A stretch of DNA of 64,000 nt, taken from positions 124,001-188,000 of the forward strand of contig JAFCMP010000091.1 of the NCBI GenBank assembly GCA_017506865.1, given 5' to 3'. The notes below the pieces were generated by a model. The model had not been told where the DNA came from. It did no database searches and saw nothing but the letters and a program-made list of their open reading frames with translations. The translations under genes were made by a program, and so were the position numbers. This document shows, one piece after another, positions 1 through 9,971 of the stretch. How positions within the stretch are numbered: position 1 is the first letter of the stretch; every line of letters starts with the position of its first letter. The DNA comes from Tribonema minus (Eukaryota; Sar; Xanthophyceae; Tribonematales; Tribonemataceae).

Positions 1-772
1 GGGTGATGACTTCACCACAATGGAGCACACCTCCATTTAGCTCCACATACACAGCAGGAGCTACAACTGCATCAACAGCGGCAACGCCAGCTTACAGCAG
101 AAGCAGGCATCAAATGCCTTGGAGCATCAACGCCTTCTTCAGCAGCATCGAGACCACCGCCTGAGGGGCCCGCATCACGGCTCACATCAACGGCCAACAT
201 CAGCCAATCGAGCCTTCCCACAGCTGTCTACACCTGTATACACTGGTGCCTAATCCAGTTACAGAGTACGCTGGGGATCCATACCAGCTCGCATGAAACA
301 CCACAGCATAGTATCAGGAAGTGCACCCGGCTCACACCTGAGAGCATTCACCGTGGGAGGAAGCACACTTGCACATACAGTGTTCCACACCAGTTAGCAC
401 ACACACCATTGCACTTCAACAAGGAGCACACCCGGCTCATACCTGCACATGTTTGCTTTCCAGTACTACAGCACACGGCTTCGTACTGAGGGAGGGTGAC
501 GGAGTATGAAACTTACATACCCTACTTGCATGTGCCTACATACCTGCACAGGTTCTCACCACAGTGGAGTTACTGTTGTTAGTCCACCATGTACTGGTCC
601 AGCACCAGTTCAGCACCATTCCGACCCTGCGTCAGGATTGTTTCTCCACTTGCACAAGCATCTACATAATATCACTTCTTTGCAATACCAGCCTGCCCTG
701 GTCTAGTGCTGTTCTGCACTTTGCATTGGGTCCACCTTGGGTGTCCTACTCTGCCACGGTGTTATAGTTCCG
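1..772. other. no gene recognised; short degenerate repeats
   Basis: No open frame with recognisable content was found. An 18-base motif of the form acccggctca-acctg recurs at about 323-340 and 429-446, and related CA-rich words fill the stretch. This is where sequence downstream of the neighbouring minus-strand retroelement pol frame would lie, but no integrase was recognised here. Confidence 0.5.
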
Positions 773-3700
773 TCACATATAATAACCTGCACGTTCAAAA
801 GCACGCGCCTCTTCAACTTCAACTGGGGTTAGACCATGAGCCCTACTACTGGCTTTTGCTTGGAGGTATTTCACAACCTTGCCAAGCACTGGATCGCTGC
901 CCAAAGAATCTGCTAAGTCACTCGACTGAAAAACTGGACGCTGCCGCTTCTTAAACTTTAATGAACCACCTGTTTCTTCGTCCCTGTCAAACTCGTCTCC
1001 ATCGTCCAGCGTTGGTTCTCCTAGGTGATCATCTTCGCCCTCTGGCCACAATTGCGCCACCGCTGTCATGCTGACCTGCACTCTCGAGCACTGCACTCCA
1101 CCTGTCTTCTCAACGTCGCTAAAAGCAAGAACAGGCACTGCAATTCTTTCTTTGGTGTCAGGTGTGGGTCTCTGCACGCCCCCATGCAGCGAGGTCTGCG
1201 CTGCATTCACAGAGAGGTCAACACCTGCAGACATCATGACAAAAGCACCGTCCCTGATACGAGAGAGAGCATCTGCATTACCATTCTCTTTACCAGGCCT
1301 ATGTACTATATCCATGTTGTATTCTTGCAGTTCTGATATGTAACGTTCTTGCCGCTTAGTTCGCGGTTCTGAGCCACCCATGAGATGCGCTAGCGCAGAG
1401 TGATCAGTTTGTAGAGTGAACGTGTTGCCATTATGCAAAAACTGCCTGAAGTAGTGAACCCCTTCCACGGCCGCTAGCGCTTCCCTATCATAGGTGCCGT
1501 AGTTGCGCTCGGCAGTTTTTAAAGTCCTACTATAATATCCTATGGGATTCTCACCATTGACAGGACAAATTTGCGTCAGCACTGCTCCAACTCCATAGTC
1601 TGAAGCATCTGTTTGCAATACCAGCTTGACTGTACCATTAAGGATCCCTTTCAAGTCTGGATGAGCTAGCACAGGGGACGTTTTTAGCGCCTCCTTCAAA
1701 ACCTGCCAAGTTGCTACACAATCATCAGAAAGCTCAAACGGCACACCTTTGCGCGTGAGGTTTACCAGGGGCTCCGTGATTGTAGAAAAATTGGAAATGT
1801 ACTGCCTATAATATGCTGCCATACACAAAAAGGAACGCACATCATGGAGGTCAGTGGGAAGTGGTATTTTGTCGATGGCTGCCACTTTTGATGGGTCCAC
1901 ACGTTTACCTCGCGCATCCACTATGTGGCCCAGAAACTTGACCTCTTTCATTGCGAAATGACACTTTGATGGCTTCAGCTTGATACCAACTGAGAGCAAG
2001 CGGCTCAGCACTACCTTCAAATGCTTCATGTGTTCCTCGAAAGTCTTGCTGAAAACCAAAATATCGTCCACATACACTAATGCATACACCCACAACGCAT
2101 CATGTCCCATGGCCAACTGCATCAGACGCTGAAAAGTAGATGGCATATTCATGAGCCCCATGGGTCCAACCTTCCATTGGTAGCACCCCCATTTGGTCTG
2201 AAATGCTGTTAGCGGCCTGGATTCTCTATCAAGTTCAACATGCCAGAATCCAGCTACCGCGTCCATAGAGCTGAACCACTCAGAGCCACTCAACGCTGAA
2301 TGCACCTCATCAATGCGTGGCAACGGAAAACCATCCTGGCCGCTGCCCTTTTCTTTGACCGCTTGATTAACCGCCCTCAAGTCTTGCACTACTCGCAGTC
2401 CCCCATCCGGCTTGGGTATTATCATCAAAGGGGAGTTCCAAGGCGAATTTGACGGTTCAATCACACCTTTCTTAATCAAAAAATCTATCTCCTTCCACAG
2501 CACTTCAAGCTCCTTCAAGCTGTACTTGCGCAATCTTGCACGTACTGGTCTAGCATCCCCTACATCAATATGGTGACGGACCAACGACGTCTTTCCGGGC
2601 CTGCCATCAAATGAGAAGATACCTTTCCTAGCCATGCTACGCAGCAAATCCGTTAAAATTTCTTTCTGCTTGTTTGTAAGGTGATCCAATTCCCCTATTT
2701 TGAACGCGGCAAACCACTCCAACTCCCGCGCTCGCTGCACTGCTTCTTCGTCCGTACACTCATTGACAGGTTCTGTACCTGCGCCAGTGTCAACACCAGG
2801 TTGCGATTCTACATCAATCTTTGCTTCCTGTTTAGTTCCAGCGTGAGTTTCTGAGACTGCAGTGCAAGAAGTTTTCGCTGGTGGGGGCTCTGCAGGCGGT
2901 CGTACCCCCGGTACCGTGCCTGCTACAGGGATTGTTCTGTCATCAGCATTGCTCATCCCCTCAACTTCAACTTGGCGCCCCCAACCATGCGCACTACTCT
3001 GCGCAAACAAATTCTCCGCAGCTGTTCCATTTATGGCCCCTTCAGACTGTGCACGTGCTTCCGCAGGCGTGACACACCCCATCGCTACCATGAAGCAGGC
3101 TGTGGCCAAACGATCATTGCGTTCAACACTCGCTATCCTGGCTTTGACCGCTGCCAATTTACTGTCACGCGCAGGTGTATCAGACTGTCTCAACGACTCC
3201 GCGGACAGCTTCAGCAAACTGCGTGTAATGCCTACTTCATGTTGGTGTACCTCCTTCTTCCACATCCGCTCATCCAACAAGTGTAGATGCCCCACTTTAA
3301 CACCCGGTTTCAGCTTACCGGTACGCTTCACAATAGTGATGTTTATAGTGCTGGTTTGATTACCTTCTTCCACCAACACTCGCTGGCGCCGCACTGCCCA
3401 GTGCCCCTTTGGGTCTACTACCCCTTCTAGCACATAGTTGCCCGGCGGCACCCACCCTGTCCACGTCACCAACACTGCAACTCCTGCTGTTGTAGGTTCA
3501 GTTACTGGGTATTGTTTGGCAACGCGTACTGTAGCTTGCTTGTGCGCCGATGCGCCTTGCTCAGCAACTAGCAGAATATCGTCCCACCCTGGCAATTTAG
3601 CATTGGCGGTAGCGGCTACGCCTGGGTCTTCTGACATGTGATTCTTGCCCAAGCGCTCATCAAGCTCATCCATCACTTGGTTGTATGCTTCCAACATTGT

Positions 3701-6700
3701 CATCTTACCTGGCGTGCGCGCCCCGCCGCTGCGATGGCCTTCAGCGTCTTCACCGCTGGCGTCGCCGTCGCCGTTGCTTGCGTCTTCACCGCTGTCCGCG
3801 TCGGTGCTTCTTGCCGTGGTGCTGGTGCTTGAAGTTGAAGCTGAGGTAGAGGTCGGCTGTGGTCCTGGCTCGCGGTTGTTGTTGCCAGCGCTCTTGACCG
3901 AGCCCTGCATGTGCCGTAGCTTGCGCAAAAATGGCGTGCTAGGCAGAGAGGAGGCAATGAGTACAGGCCCCACGAGAGTGCCGCCCTGAGGGTGATCCTC
4001 AGGCAGTGCATACGGGCCAAGTGTCTGCACAAAAATGCCATCCTCAATGAGACGCGACGCCGCTGGGTGCAGGCGATGCTGCGTGTCAAACAACACAGGC
4101 TCAGTGCGCAAGATGCGCACAATAAATGACATGACTGGTGCCAGCACGATCTGGCCACAACCTTTTGCCAGGGCAGTCTGACTGACCCCCGGCGGCACCT
4201 TGATCCACCACAAGCCGTTGGCTCGCATCACGTCAGCCTGCGAGGGGACATACCGCTGTGAGAGCGAGAACTCAATGTCACCTCGACGCATGTGGTCGTC
4301 TGCAGGCTGGCGAAACACATGGAAGTGGCGTGAAACGAGAGTGGGAGCACTGCGCTTGGCGTCATGTGTCCAGCGAGCTGTGGCATTGCGCGGCGGCAGC
4401 ACATACACAGGGTTAGACACGCCCCACATTTCACCAGGGTTAATCTGCACTCTCTCCTGCTTGTGACCGCCATACTTAGCCTCCTCAATCCTGCCTGCCA
4501 CTGTACGCAAGGTGTCTACAACAGTTTGGTCTCCCCTGGTGATGAGGAAGAACACGCGATTGCGCAGGTTAGGGAACCCTAGGTCTGCACCTGAGAGCTC
4601 AAATGACAACACATGGTATCCTGCCTGGTGCGCATGCGCAATCGCCAACTGCCCGCTGATTGTCTCGCTGATCTCTGGCACATTCTCAATCATCAGGCAT
4701 TTCACGCCTCGCTGAATGGCTTTGTCCACCAACTTTGGGGTTACCTGATTTGCTTCTGCATCAACTCTGATCTCCCCAGCTGGCTTGAAGCGCTGTCTGC
4801 TGGCGCCTTCACAATGGGTGCTGGCAGTTACTAGGTCAGGGTCTATCTCCATAATCCTGTCCCACACCTCATCAGATGTGTAGTCTGCCACCAGCAAGGG
4901 CACGTTGGGGTGAGATGCGCGAAAGATGGCAGCATATGTATCAGCTATCTCCACTGCCAATGCTACCTGCGCCCCTCCCATAATCGCACCTTTCACGGAG
5001 CTGCCAATGCCCGCCCCCAAGTCTACCACTGTGAGGCTTGACACGGTCATGTGCTCAACGTTTGGGTACTCACCGCGCTCCACTGGTGAAATTGCTGCCC
5101 ACCTGTCTGGGTGGCAATCCTGCACTGCCCAAGTTGACCCCCCCTTTTTGTCGTAGCACCCTGAGCGCCTATCTGCATCAAGCTCAGCAAGCGCCACGTC
5201 AACTTCAACTTCAACTGTCTCATCACAAGACTGAGTGCGCGCAGCATCGAGCTCCATGTCACTGTCGTCTGCTGAATCTTCACCTGACATCTTTGTCCAG
5301 TCTGTCTCCTCCACATACCTGTCAGCCGGCTCTCCGTCCTCTGAGGCACTGTCAATCGACTCTGAGCTGACCGACATTACCTCACTCAACTCACCGTTGT
5401 GCCAGCGTCTGTGCTGCACGTCTACCTCCCATCCCGCTTTCGGCAGATCATCCACCCTGATTACCCTCTCATCATCAACACTGTCAAGGTCAATAGGTGG
5501 TTGCATTCGCTGCGTGCCCTTGCTCAACACAAACTTCGGGCCAGGCTCACCATTCTCCGCACGCTCCTCCAACAGCTCCGCGGGCAGCGACCCATACTCA
5601 AACTTCAACACCGAGCCTAGGTCAACTGCAACTTCGGCCGACTGTACTCCCTGTTGGTTGCCAGCATTGCGCGCGCTACGCCATTGGTCACGCTTGGCTG
5701 CTACCTCATCAGGGGTCAGCGACTTGACTGCTTTGTTAGGGAAGTCAGGATGCTGTACCATAGCAGGCGAGCGACTCGTGAGCATGTCCAACCGCATACG
5801 CGCAATGGTGCTGTAGCTGAGCAGGAACTGAGGGTCGATTTGGTTGCTCACATGAAAGTCAACTTGAGCTGAGACGCCCGCAATCTCCACCTGCACAGTC
5901 ACCATAAACATCACTGCTACCAGGTGCCTGCCAACCCCACGAATCGCCTTAAATGTGGGCTGGCGCTGGGATTGCTCCAAACGCACTGCCTGCTGCGCCG
6001 TCTCTGCCCTGTCTCTCAGCTTACGCAACAGAAGGCAGTATGCCCTGAACTGCATCACATCGCAGCCTGCGCACGAATCCAGATAAACCACTGCAGGCAT
6101 GACATTGTGAATCTGCGCCTCTACCATGAGCACCACTGGGGCCATCCTGCCAATTTGGCCACCAGCATCAGCACCTGCCACGCAGACCAGACTACTCACC
6201 TCTGCTACCTCATCATCTGCCACGAAGCAGCAGCACTCAGCGAACTTGTCGGGGTCGCAGCTCAGACACACCCGGCCTGCCGAGGGATCCCACGCGAAGT
6301 AGGTGCGCGCCGAGAAGAAGTACTCTGCCTCGTTGTCCGCCCCCACGCCAAACGCAGTGGACCACGTGGGCGCAGTGGGGCCTACTGCTGGCCTCTCGCC
6401 GTGTACAATTGCCAGCACAGCCTGCACCAACTCAGGGGAGAGACTGGAGGGATCAAGGGGGAAGTTGTTAGCGACACGGAGCCCCCCCCCGGTGTTGGAG
6501 ATCAAACCCCCGTTTGGCCTGGAGTTGATGTTGCCCCCGATGTTGGGCGCGGCGCCCCAGCCCTGCCTGCCGTAATTGGGCGGGCCCTGGCGGTTGCCAG
6601 CAGGGTAGTATAGCTGCCTGTGAGGAGCGGTTTGCAGAGGAGCACCGTGACGTTGACTCATTGCGCGGATAAGTGAGTCAAAACGCTGGTTCATGTCACT

Positions 6701-6790
6701 GGCATGCTGTTGAAGATGGGAGCTGAACCTGTCCAGCGCTGCATTCCACGAAGTTTCAGCGTTAGTGTCAGTAGCCCGGGTGTTAGGCAC
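773..6790 (-). CDS. retrotransposon Pol: protease, C5-methyltransferase-like, reverse transcriptase, RNase H
   Basis: A frame of 2005 codons. Around residues 232-245 is an aspartic protease motif (VVYLDSCAG). Residues about 585-895 resemble a C5-cytosine DNA methyltransferase: motif I VVDLGAGIGSS near 587 (SAM binding), a Cys-bearing motif IV-like segment near 654, an ENVPE motif VI near 700, an LRNRVFFLI segment like motif VIII near 745, and a motif X-like segment near 875-890. Residues about 1447-1700 are a Ty3/gypsy reverse transcriptase (IIPKPDGGLRVVQDLR; catalytic YVDD near 1575), followed by RNase H (LQTDASDYGVGAVL near 1723) and its usual tail (NADALSR). An acidic and Ser-rich linker separates protease and methyltransferase. 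Fusion of a methyltransferase to an LTR-element Pol is rare. Identification of RT and RNase H is firm; the methyltransferase call rests on motif order. Confidence 0.88.
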   Translation of the reverse strand: MPNTRATDTNAETSWNAALDRFSSHLQQHASDMNQRFDSLIRAMSQRHGAPLQTAPHRQLYYPAGNRQGPPNYGRQGWGAAPNIGGNINSRPNGGLISNTGGGLRVANNFPLDPSSLSPELVQAVLAIVHGERPAVGPTAPTWSTAFGVGADNEAEYFFSARTYFAWDPSAGRVCLSCDPDKFAECCCFVADDEVAEVSSLVCVAGADAGGQIGRMAPVVLMVEAQIHNVMPAVVYLDSCAGCDVMQFRAYCLLLRKLRDRAETAQQAVRLEQSQRQPTFKAIRGVGRHLVAVMFMVTVQVEIAGVSAQVDFHVSNQIDPQFLLSYSTIARMRLDMLTSRSPAMVQHPDFPNKAVKSLTPDEVAAKRDQWRSARNAGNQQGVQSAEVAVDLGSVLKFEYGSLPAELLEERAENGEPGPKFVLSKGTQRMQPPIDLDSVDDERVIRVDDLPKAGWEVDVQHRRWHNGELSEVMSVSSESIDSASEDGEPADRYVEETDWTKMSGEDSADDSDMELDAARTQSCDETVEVEVDVALAELDADRRSGCYDKKGGSTWAVQDCHPDRWAAISPVERGEYPNVEHMTVSSLTVVDLGAGIGSSVKGAIMGGAQVALAVEIADTYAAIFRASHPNVPLLVADYTSDEVWDRIMEIDPDLVTASTHCEGASRQRFKPAGEIRVDAEANQVTPKLVDKAIQRGVKCLMIENVPEISETISGQLAIAHAHQAGYHVLSFELSGADLGFPNLRNRVFFLITRGDQTVVDTLRTVAGRIEEAKYGGHKQERVQINPGEMWGVSNPVYVLPPRNATARWTHDAKRSAPTLVSRHFHVFRQPADDHMRRGDIEFSLSQRYVPSQADVMRANGLWWIKVPPGVSQTALAKGCGQIVLAPVMSFIVRILRTEPVLFDTQHRLHPAASRLIEDGIFVQTLGPYALPEDHPQGGTLVGPVLIASSLPSTPFLRKLRHMQGSVKSAGNNNREPGPQPTSTSASTSSTSTTARSTDADSGEDASNGDGDASGEDAEGHRSGGARTPGKMTMLEAYNQVMDELDERLGKNHMSEDPGVAATANAKLPGWDDILLVAEQGASAHKQATVRVAKQYPVTEPTTAGVAVLVTWTGWVPPGNYVLEGVVDPKGHWAVRRQRVLVEEGNQTSTINITIVKRTGKLKPGVKVGHLHLLDERMWKKEVHQHEVGITRSLLKLSAESLRQSDTPARDSKLAAVKARIASVERNDRLATACFMVAMGCVTPAEARAQSEGAINGTAAENLFAQSSAHGWGRQVEVEGMSNADDRTIPVAGTVPGVRPPAEPPPAKTSCTAVSETHAGTKQEAKIDVESQPGVDTGAGTEPVNECTDEEAVQRARELEWFAAFKIGELDHLTNKQKEILTDLLRSMARKGIFSFDGRPGKTSLVRHHIDVGDARPVRARLRKYSLKELEVLWKEIDFLIKKGVIEPSNSPWNSPLMIIPKPDGGLRVVQDLRAVNQAVKEKGSGQDGFPLPRIDEVHSALSGSEWFSSMDAVAGFWHVELDRESRPLTAFQTKWGCYQWKVGPMGLMNMPSTFQRLMQLAMGHDALWVYALVYVDDILVFSKTFEEHMKHLKVVLSRLLSVGIKLKPSKCHFAMKEVKFLGHIVDARGKRVDPSKVAAIDKIPLPTDLHDVRSFLCMAAYYRQYISNFSTITEPLVNLTRKGVPFELSDDCVATWQVLKEALKTSPVLAHPDLKGILNGTVKLVLQTDASDYGVGAVLTQICPVNGENPIGYYSRTLKTAERNYGTYDREALAAVEGVHYFRQFLHNGNTFTLQTDHSALAHLMGGSEPRTKRQERYISELQEYNMDIVHRPGKENGNADALSRIRDGAFVMMSAGVDLSVNAAQTSLHGGVQRPTPDTKERIAVPVLAFSDVEKTGGVQCSRVQVSMTAVAQLWPEGEDDHLGEPTLDDGDEFDRDEETGGSLKFKKRQRPVFQSSDLADSLGSDPVLGKVVKYLQAKASSRAHGLTPVEVEEARAFERAGYYM

Positions 6791-9108
6791 AGCGCCGCTG
6801 CCGCCCTGCGTGGCAAGAACGTCAGCCCCAGAAGCGCCGCCCTCAGAGTTTTCCGACTCAGATTCTGACCCGCCACCACTAAATGCATATGTCGAGCCCC
6901 CCGCTTCTCAGACTTCTTACTCACCTCTGCCGCCAAGTATGCGCGCACTGACATGCCCTTCGTTGCAGCCACTACACTCTCTGCCTGCTGCAGTTTCAGC
7001 CTTACCGACGCCATGTCCACTTGATCCGTCCCTTGGCGCTCGAGCACCACCCTGAACTCTACCAGTGCCTCCAAGAACTTTTCAACTCGGGCCTTCACAT
7101 CTTTGGATCTTGCCAGAGTGTCAATGAGCCTTCTGACAAACCTGTCTCTGAACACCTTCTCTCCCAACTCCAATCCGTGCAATGTGTATCGCAGCACTTT
7201 CTCAAAGTCCAATAAAAATACCTGGATGCTCACTCCCGGCTCCAGGCGCAGCTGCTCCAACCTTGTGTCTGCCTTGCTACGCTGCATTGACTCACTATAC
7301 TCGCGGTCGAGGTGAGCATGCAACGCACTGATTTGCCTGCCTGACAGGTCGCCATTAGCGCCCCTATGTTCGTGCAGGAACGCCTTAATGCTCCTACGCA
7401 GCTCGGCGGACAAGCAGTATTGCAGCATCAAAGCAACATATGACGGACAAGTGCGCAGGTCCGAGTTGGGATCGGGGATCGACTGCACCCCTTCAAACGA
7501 CACACGCGCTGCAAGCGAGTCCAACCACTCCTGCATCATGCACGTAATGACCTCATGGCTGATGGCCTTGTTGTCCACCCCTCGGTACTCTAAACCTGCC
7601 TCCGGGGGGTCATCCAAAAAATAGAGCGTTTCATGTGACACACCTTTGAGCGCCCGAGGAGCCATCGCGCGCAAGGCAGCCGTGCGTTGCTGGGCTGCCT
7701 CTTGCCTGGTGATCACTTGCGGGTCGTCATCCTCCGTCAGCTGCTGCGGCGGAGGAGGCGGCGGCGGCGGTTGCTGCTGCTGCTGCTGCGGCGGCGACGG
7801 CGCCACTGGCAGCTGCTGCGGCGGCGACGGCGCCACTGGCAGCTGCTGCAGCGGCGGCGGCGATGGCGCCAGCTGCTGCTGCTGCTGCTGCGGCGGCGGC
7901 TGTGCGTCCTCCGTCTGCTGCTGCCGGTGTTGTTGCCACCGCTCTGACAACTGCCATTGACCCTGAGGCTCAGCCTGCTGCTGCTGCTGCGGCGGCGGCG
8001 GCTGCTGCTGCTGCTGCTGCTGCTGCTGCGGCTGCTGCTGTTGCTGCTGCTGCGGCTGTTGCTGCGGCTGCTGCTGCTGCTGCTGCAGCGGCAAACCCTG
8101 TTGCTGCAGCTGCAACTGGTGAGCCTGCTCGCGCCACGTATGCAGCTCGTTCACAGCTATGGGGTCATTGAGGTTACCCCTCATTTGGTGTACGAGCTGA
8201 GCAAGAGTGCGGTCTACACAGCGGTCAGTTATGGCATCTCTTGGCATAGTGAACTCAAGGCCTGCGATTGGCACCGAGGGAGGCACTGTCAGTACAGGGC
8301 CCTTGTCAGGATCAAGGCAGTCAGCAGCCAATGGGCCCTCTACGCGCGCCCAGTTGGCAGCGTCAGCCAGCGGCTCCGCAGGGGCCAACGGCTGCACCCA
8401 GTAGGGTCTAGCAACTTGCAATCTGGTGCACGACGCAGGCAAATAAAAGTCTTCTCCCGTGTCATCGCCCCGCACAAGCAACAAGGGGTCAAACACATTC
8501 CTGTCAAGCACATGAGTGTCAGTGCCCACAAAATCCTGCACCATGACACATGTGCGCCATGCCCTGCCTATTTTGGCCCTCATAGGGGTACCCTGTGGGA
8601 GAATGCAAGGAGTCAGAGTGTGCGCCGCGACCTGCATCGCTGTAGGGTTCACCAGTGTCCGTACAACAATGTGGTCAGTGATGGCATGAGCTCTAGGGAA
8701 ACGGCCCAACGGCTGGCACCAGGCCGGCGCAACCTGCACAATCACGGCTTGGTCCGGTCGTCCTTCCCTATTCACACCTGCACCCTTCGGATTCACTGGG
8801 TGTAGAATGGCCAACTCATACCCAGACGGCCTCCACCTCACATAGTTTGGCTCTATACCCCCCACCAACTCAACTTCCCATTGCGCGGGCTCATCATCTC
8901 CGCGCGCATAGTCACGCTGCAGCCGCGTCGCAAACGTTTTGTCATCATGCTTGACCACCACCCCTACTACACGGGCAATGCGTTTTTCATCACGCTCCAA
9001 CCACACCAAAACTAGCTCACCGGTGTGGGGCTCCTCATCTGCCCGGACTTCGGATCTCTGGTTAACCAGCCAGACATCTTCCTCGCATTGTGGTGGTGTG
9101 CCAACCAC
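6691..9108 (-). CDS. retrotransposon Gag-like protein with poly-Gln/Pro hinge
   Basis: A frame of 805 codons immediately upstream of, and overlapping, the pol frame. Residues 1-330 form a mixed globular region of unknown fold (GELVLVWLERDEKRI near the start). Residues about 336-460 are a Gln/Pro hinge encoded by CTG/CAG-type triplets. Residues about 500-700 resemble a retrotransposon capsid: helical, with ISALHAHLDREYSESM, a leader before FLLDFEKVLRY, and an FRDRFVRRLID block. No CCHC zinc knuckle was seen. The first codons of this frame lie inside a 295-base repeat shared with 13370-13966; another copy of a gag N-terminus, beginning MSDSGTSS, is found at 12203-12637. Position before pol and the capsid-like pattern support the call; the N-terminal region has no recognised homologue. 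Confidence 0.75.
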   Translation of the reverse strand: MVGTPPQCEEDVWLVNQRSEVRADEEPHTGELVLVWLERDEKRIARVVGVVVKHDDKTFATRLQRDYARGDDEPAQWEVELVGGIEPNYVRWRPSGYELAILHPVNPKGAGVNREGRPDQAVIVQVAPAWCQPLGRFPRAHAITDHIVVRTLVNPTAMQVAAHTLTPCILPQGTPMRAKIGRAWRTCVMVQDFVGTDTHVLDRNVFDPLLLVRGDDTGEDFYLPASCTRLQVARPYWVQPLAPAEPLADAANWARVEGPLAADCLDPDKGPVLTVPPSVPIAGLEFTMPRDAITDRCVDRTLAQLVHQMRGNLNDPIAVNELHTWREQAHQLQLQQQGLPLQQQQQQPQQQPQQQQQQQPQQQQQQQQQPPPPQQQQQAEPQGQWQLSERWQQHRQQQTEDAQPPPQQQQQQLAPSPPPLQQLPVAPSPPQQLPVAPSPPQQQQQQPPPPPPPPQQLTEDDDPQVITRQEAAQQRTAALRAMAPRALKGVSHETLYFLDDPPEAGLEYRGVDNKAISHEVITCMMQEWLDSLAARVSFEGVQSIPDPNSDLRTCPSYVALMLQYCLSAELRRSIKAFLHEHRGANGDLSGRQISALHAHLDREYSESMQRSKADTRLEQLRLEPGVSIQVFLLDFEKVLRYTLHGLELGEKVFRDRFVRRLIDTLARSKDVKARVEKFLEALVEFRVVLERQGTDQVDMASVRLKLQQAESVVAATKGMSVRAYLAAEVSKKSEKRGARHMHLVVAGQNLSRKTLRAALLGLTFLPRRAAAALCLTPGLLTLTLKLRGMQRWTGSAPIFNSMPVT
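7736..8100. repeat. CTG/CAG and GGC triplet-rich tract
   Basis: Imperfect runs of CTG, CGG and TTG triplets interspersed with two near-identical 36-base blocks (around 7793-7850). On the minus strand they encode the Gln/Pro hinge of the gag frame; on the plus strand they give Leu, Cys or Ala runs that should not be taken as genes. Confidence 0.85.
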
Positions 9109-9303
9109 AGAGGGTGAAAGTGTGTGAGACCCAGTCTCAACCTTGACTTGAAACAGCCGGAAATGCCCACTGCCTGGTGCCGTGGGAGGTGGACCGGAGC
9201 GCCCTCCCCAAGTGCAATATCACCCTGATATGCAAGCGTGGCTAAACAGGTAGAAGCAGAAGAAGCTGTGCCATGTTGAAGGTTAAAGTCGTGTCTGATT
9301 ACT
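9089..9303. repeat. 295-base repeat family, copy 1 (left-end part)
   Basis: Starts TGTGGTGGTGTGCC and matches the copies at 13370 and 13673 almost base for base until about 9303, where it diverges. It abuts the start of the gag-like frame. It begins with a small inverted repeat (TGTGGTtgg with ccaACCACA). Its class (terminal repeat, SINE or other) cannot be told from these copies. Confidence 0.8.
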
Positions 9304-9971
9304 GCACAAAAGGCATTCGCAATGCAAGCCCTACTTCAACTACTGCTCCACCTAGGGTTGCCTCACTACAATCGCCCCCTGCATGGCTCTTCCACTCCAC
9401 AAGCCGAAAGCCATGCACTCATGTGAGGCGCCCTCGATACTACACATGCAATACTGCTACAAAATGCAATGCAAGCACGGCTGTCATCCACGACCGCCGA
9501 AACTCTCAAATAACACGGGCATATGGCATATACCAGCAACCCTCCGCCACCAACAAGTCTCAGAAAGACTGTGGCGCGTCTGGCTGGAGTGGCAACTACA
9601 TTATTGCAAAACAACACATGACCTAACGCTGTAACAGACAAACTAACGAGCAAGCAACTGGCTCTGCTGCTATATGCGCCCCCGACATGTTGGCACTGCG
9701 CAACCAACGCAAGCAAGCGCACCACCATTCTACAACTACTGTAGTATGTACGCCCCCGACATGTTGGCACTGCGCACTTATCCCCCCCCCAGCGTTTGTG
9801 TAACACACGCAAAAGAAGTGCGCATGTACAGCTGAAACAAAACTAAAGGGTGGGCGGGTGGGTTTGTGCGCCCAGGTGGTCAATGCAACGCATTTCGACC
9901 TGTACGACAATCGCCCCCAGACACTACACTGCTGATGGTATGTAAGCGGTGTGCTGTCTAAACGTACAGGC
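9304..9971. other. spacer with a 26-base direct repeat
   Basis: No gene recognised. A 26-base word beginning CGCCCCCGACATG occurs identically at 9677-9702 and 9751-9776. A C-rich run lies at about 9781-9792. Confidence 0.55.

Larger units (their letters stand above)
773..9303 (-). mobile_element. Ty3/gypsy-type LTR retrotransposon with a DNA methyltransferase domain
   Basis: Internal part of a Ty3/gypsy-like element read right to left. A gag-like frame (6691-9108) overlaps by 100 bases, in another frame, a very long pol frame (773-6790). Many Ty3/gypsy elements use such an overlap with a frame change to make Gag-Pol by ribosomal frameshifting. Parts in order: gag with a poly-Gln/Pro hinge and capsid-like region, aspartic protease, C5-cytosine methyltransferase-like domain, reverse transcriptase, RNase H. 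No integrase was recognised before the window edge, so the copy looks incomplete. Both frames are long and open, and a repeat at its right end (9089-9303) nearly matches copies at 13370-13966, so the insertion looks young. It is best treated as a fossil copy. Confidence 0.85.

Noticed and set aside
7727-8171. Leu-, Cys- and Ala-run frames opposite the gag hinge
   Set aside because: Triplet-repeat shadows of the Gln/Pro coding tract.
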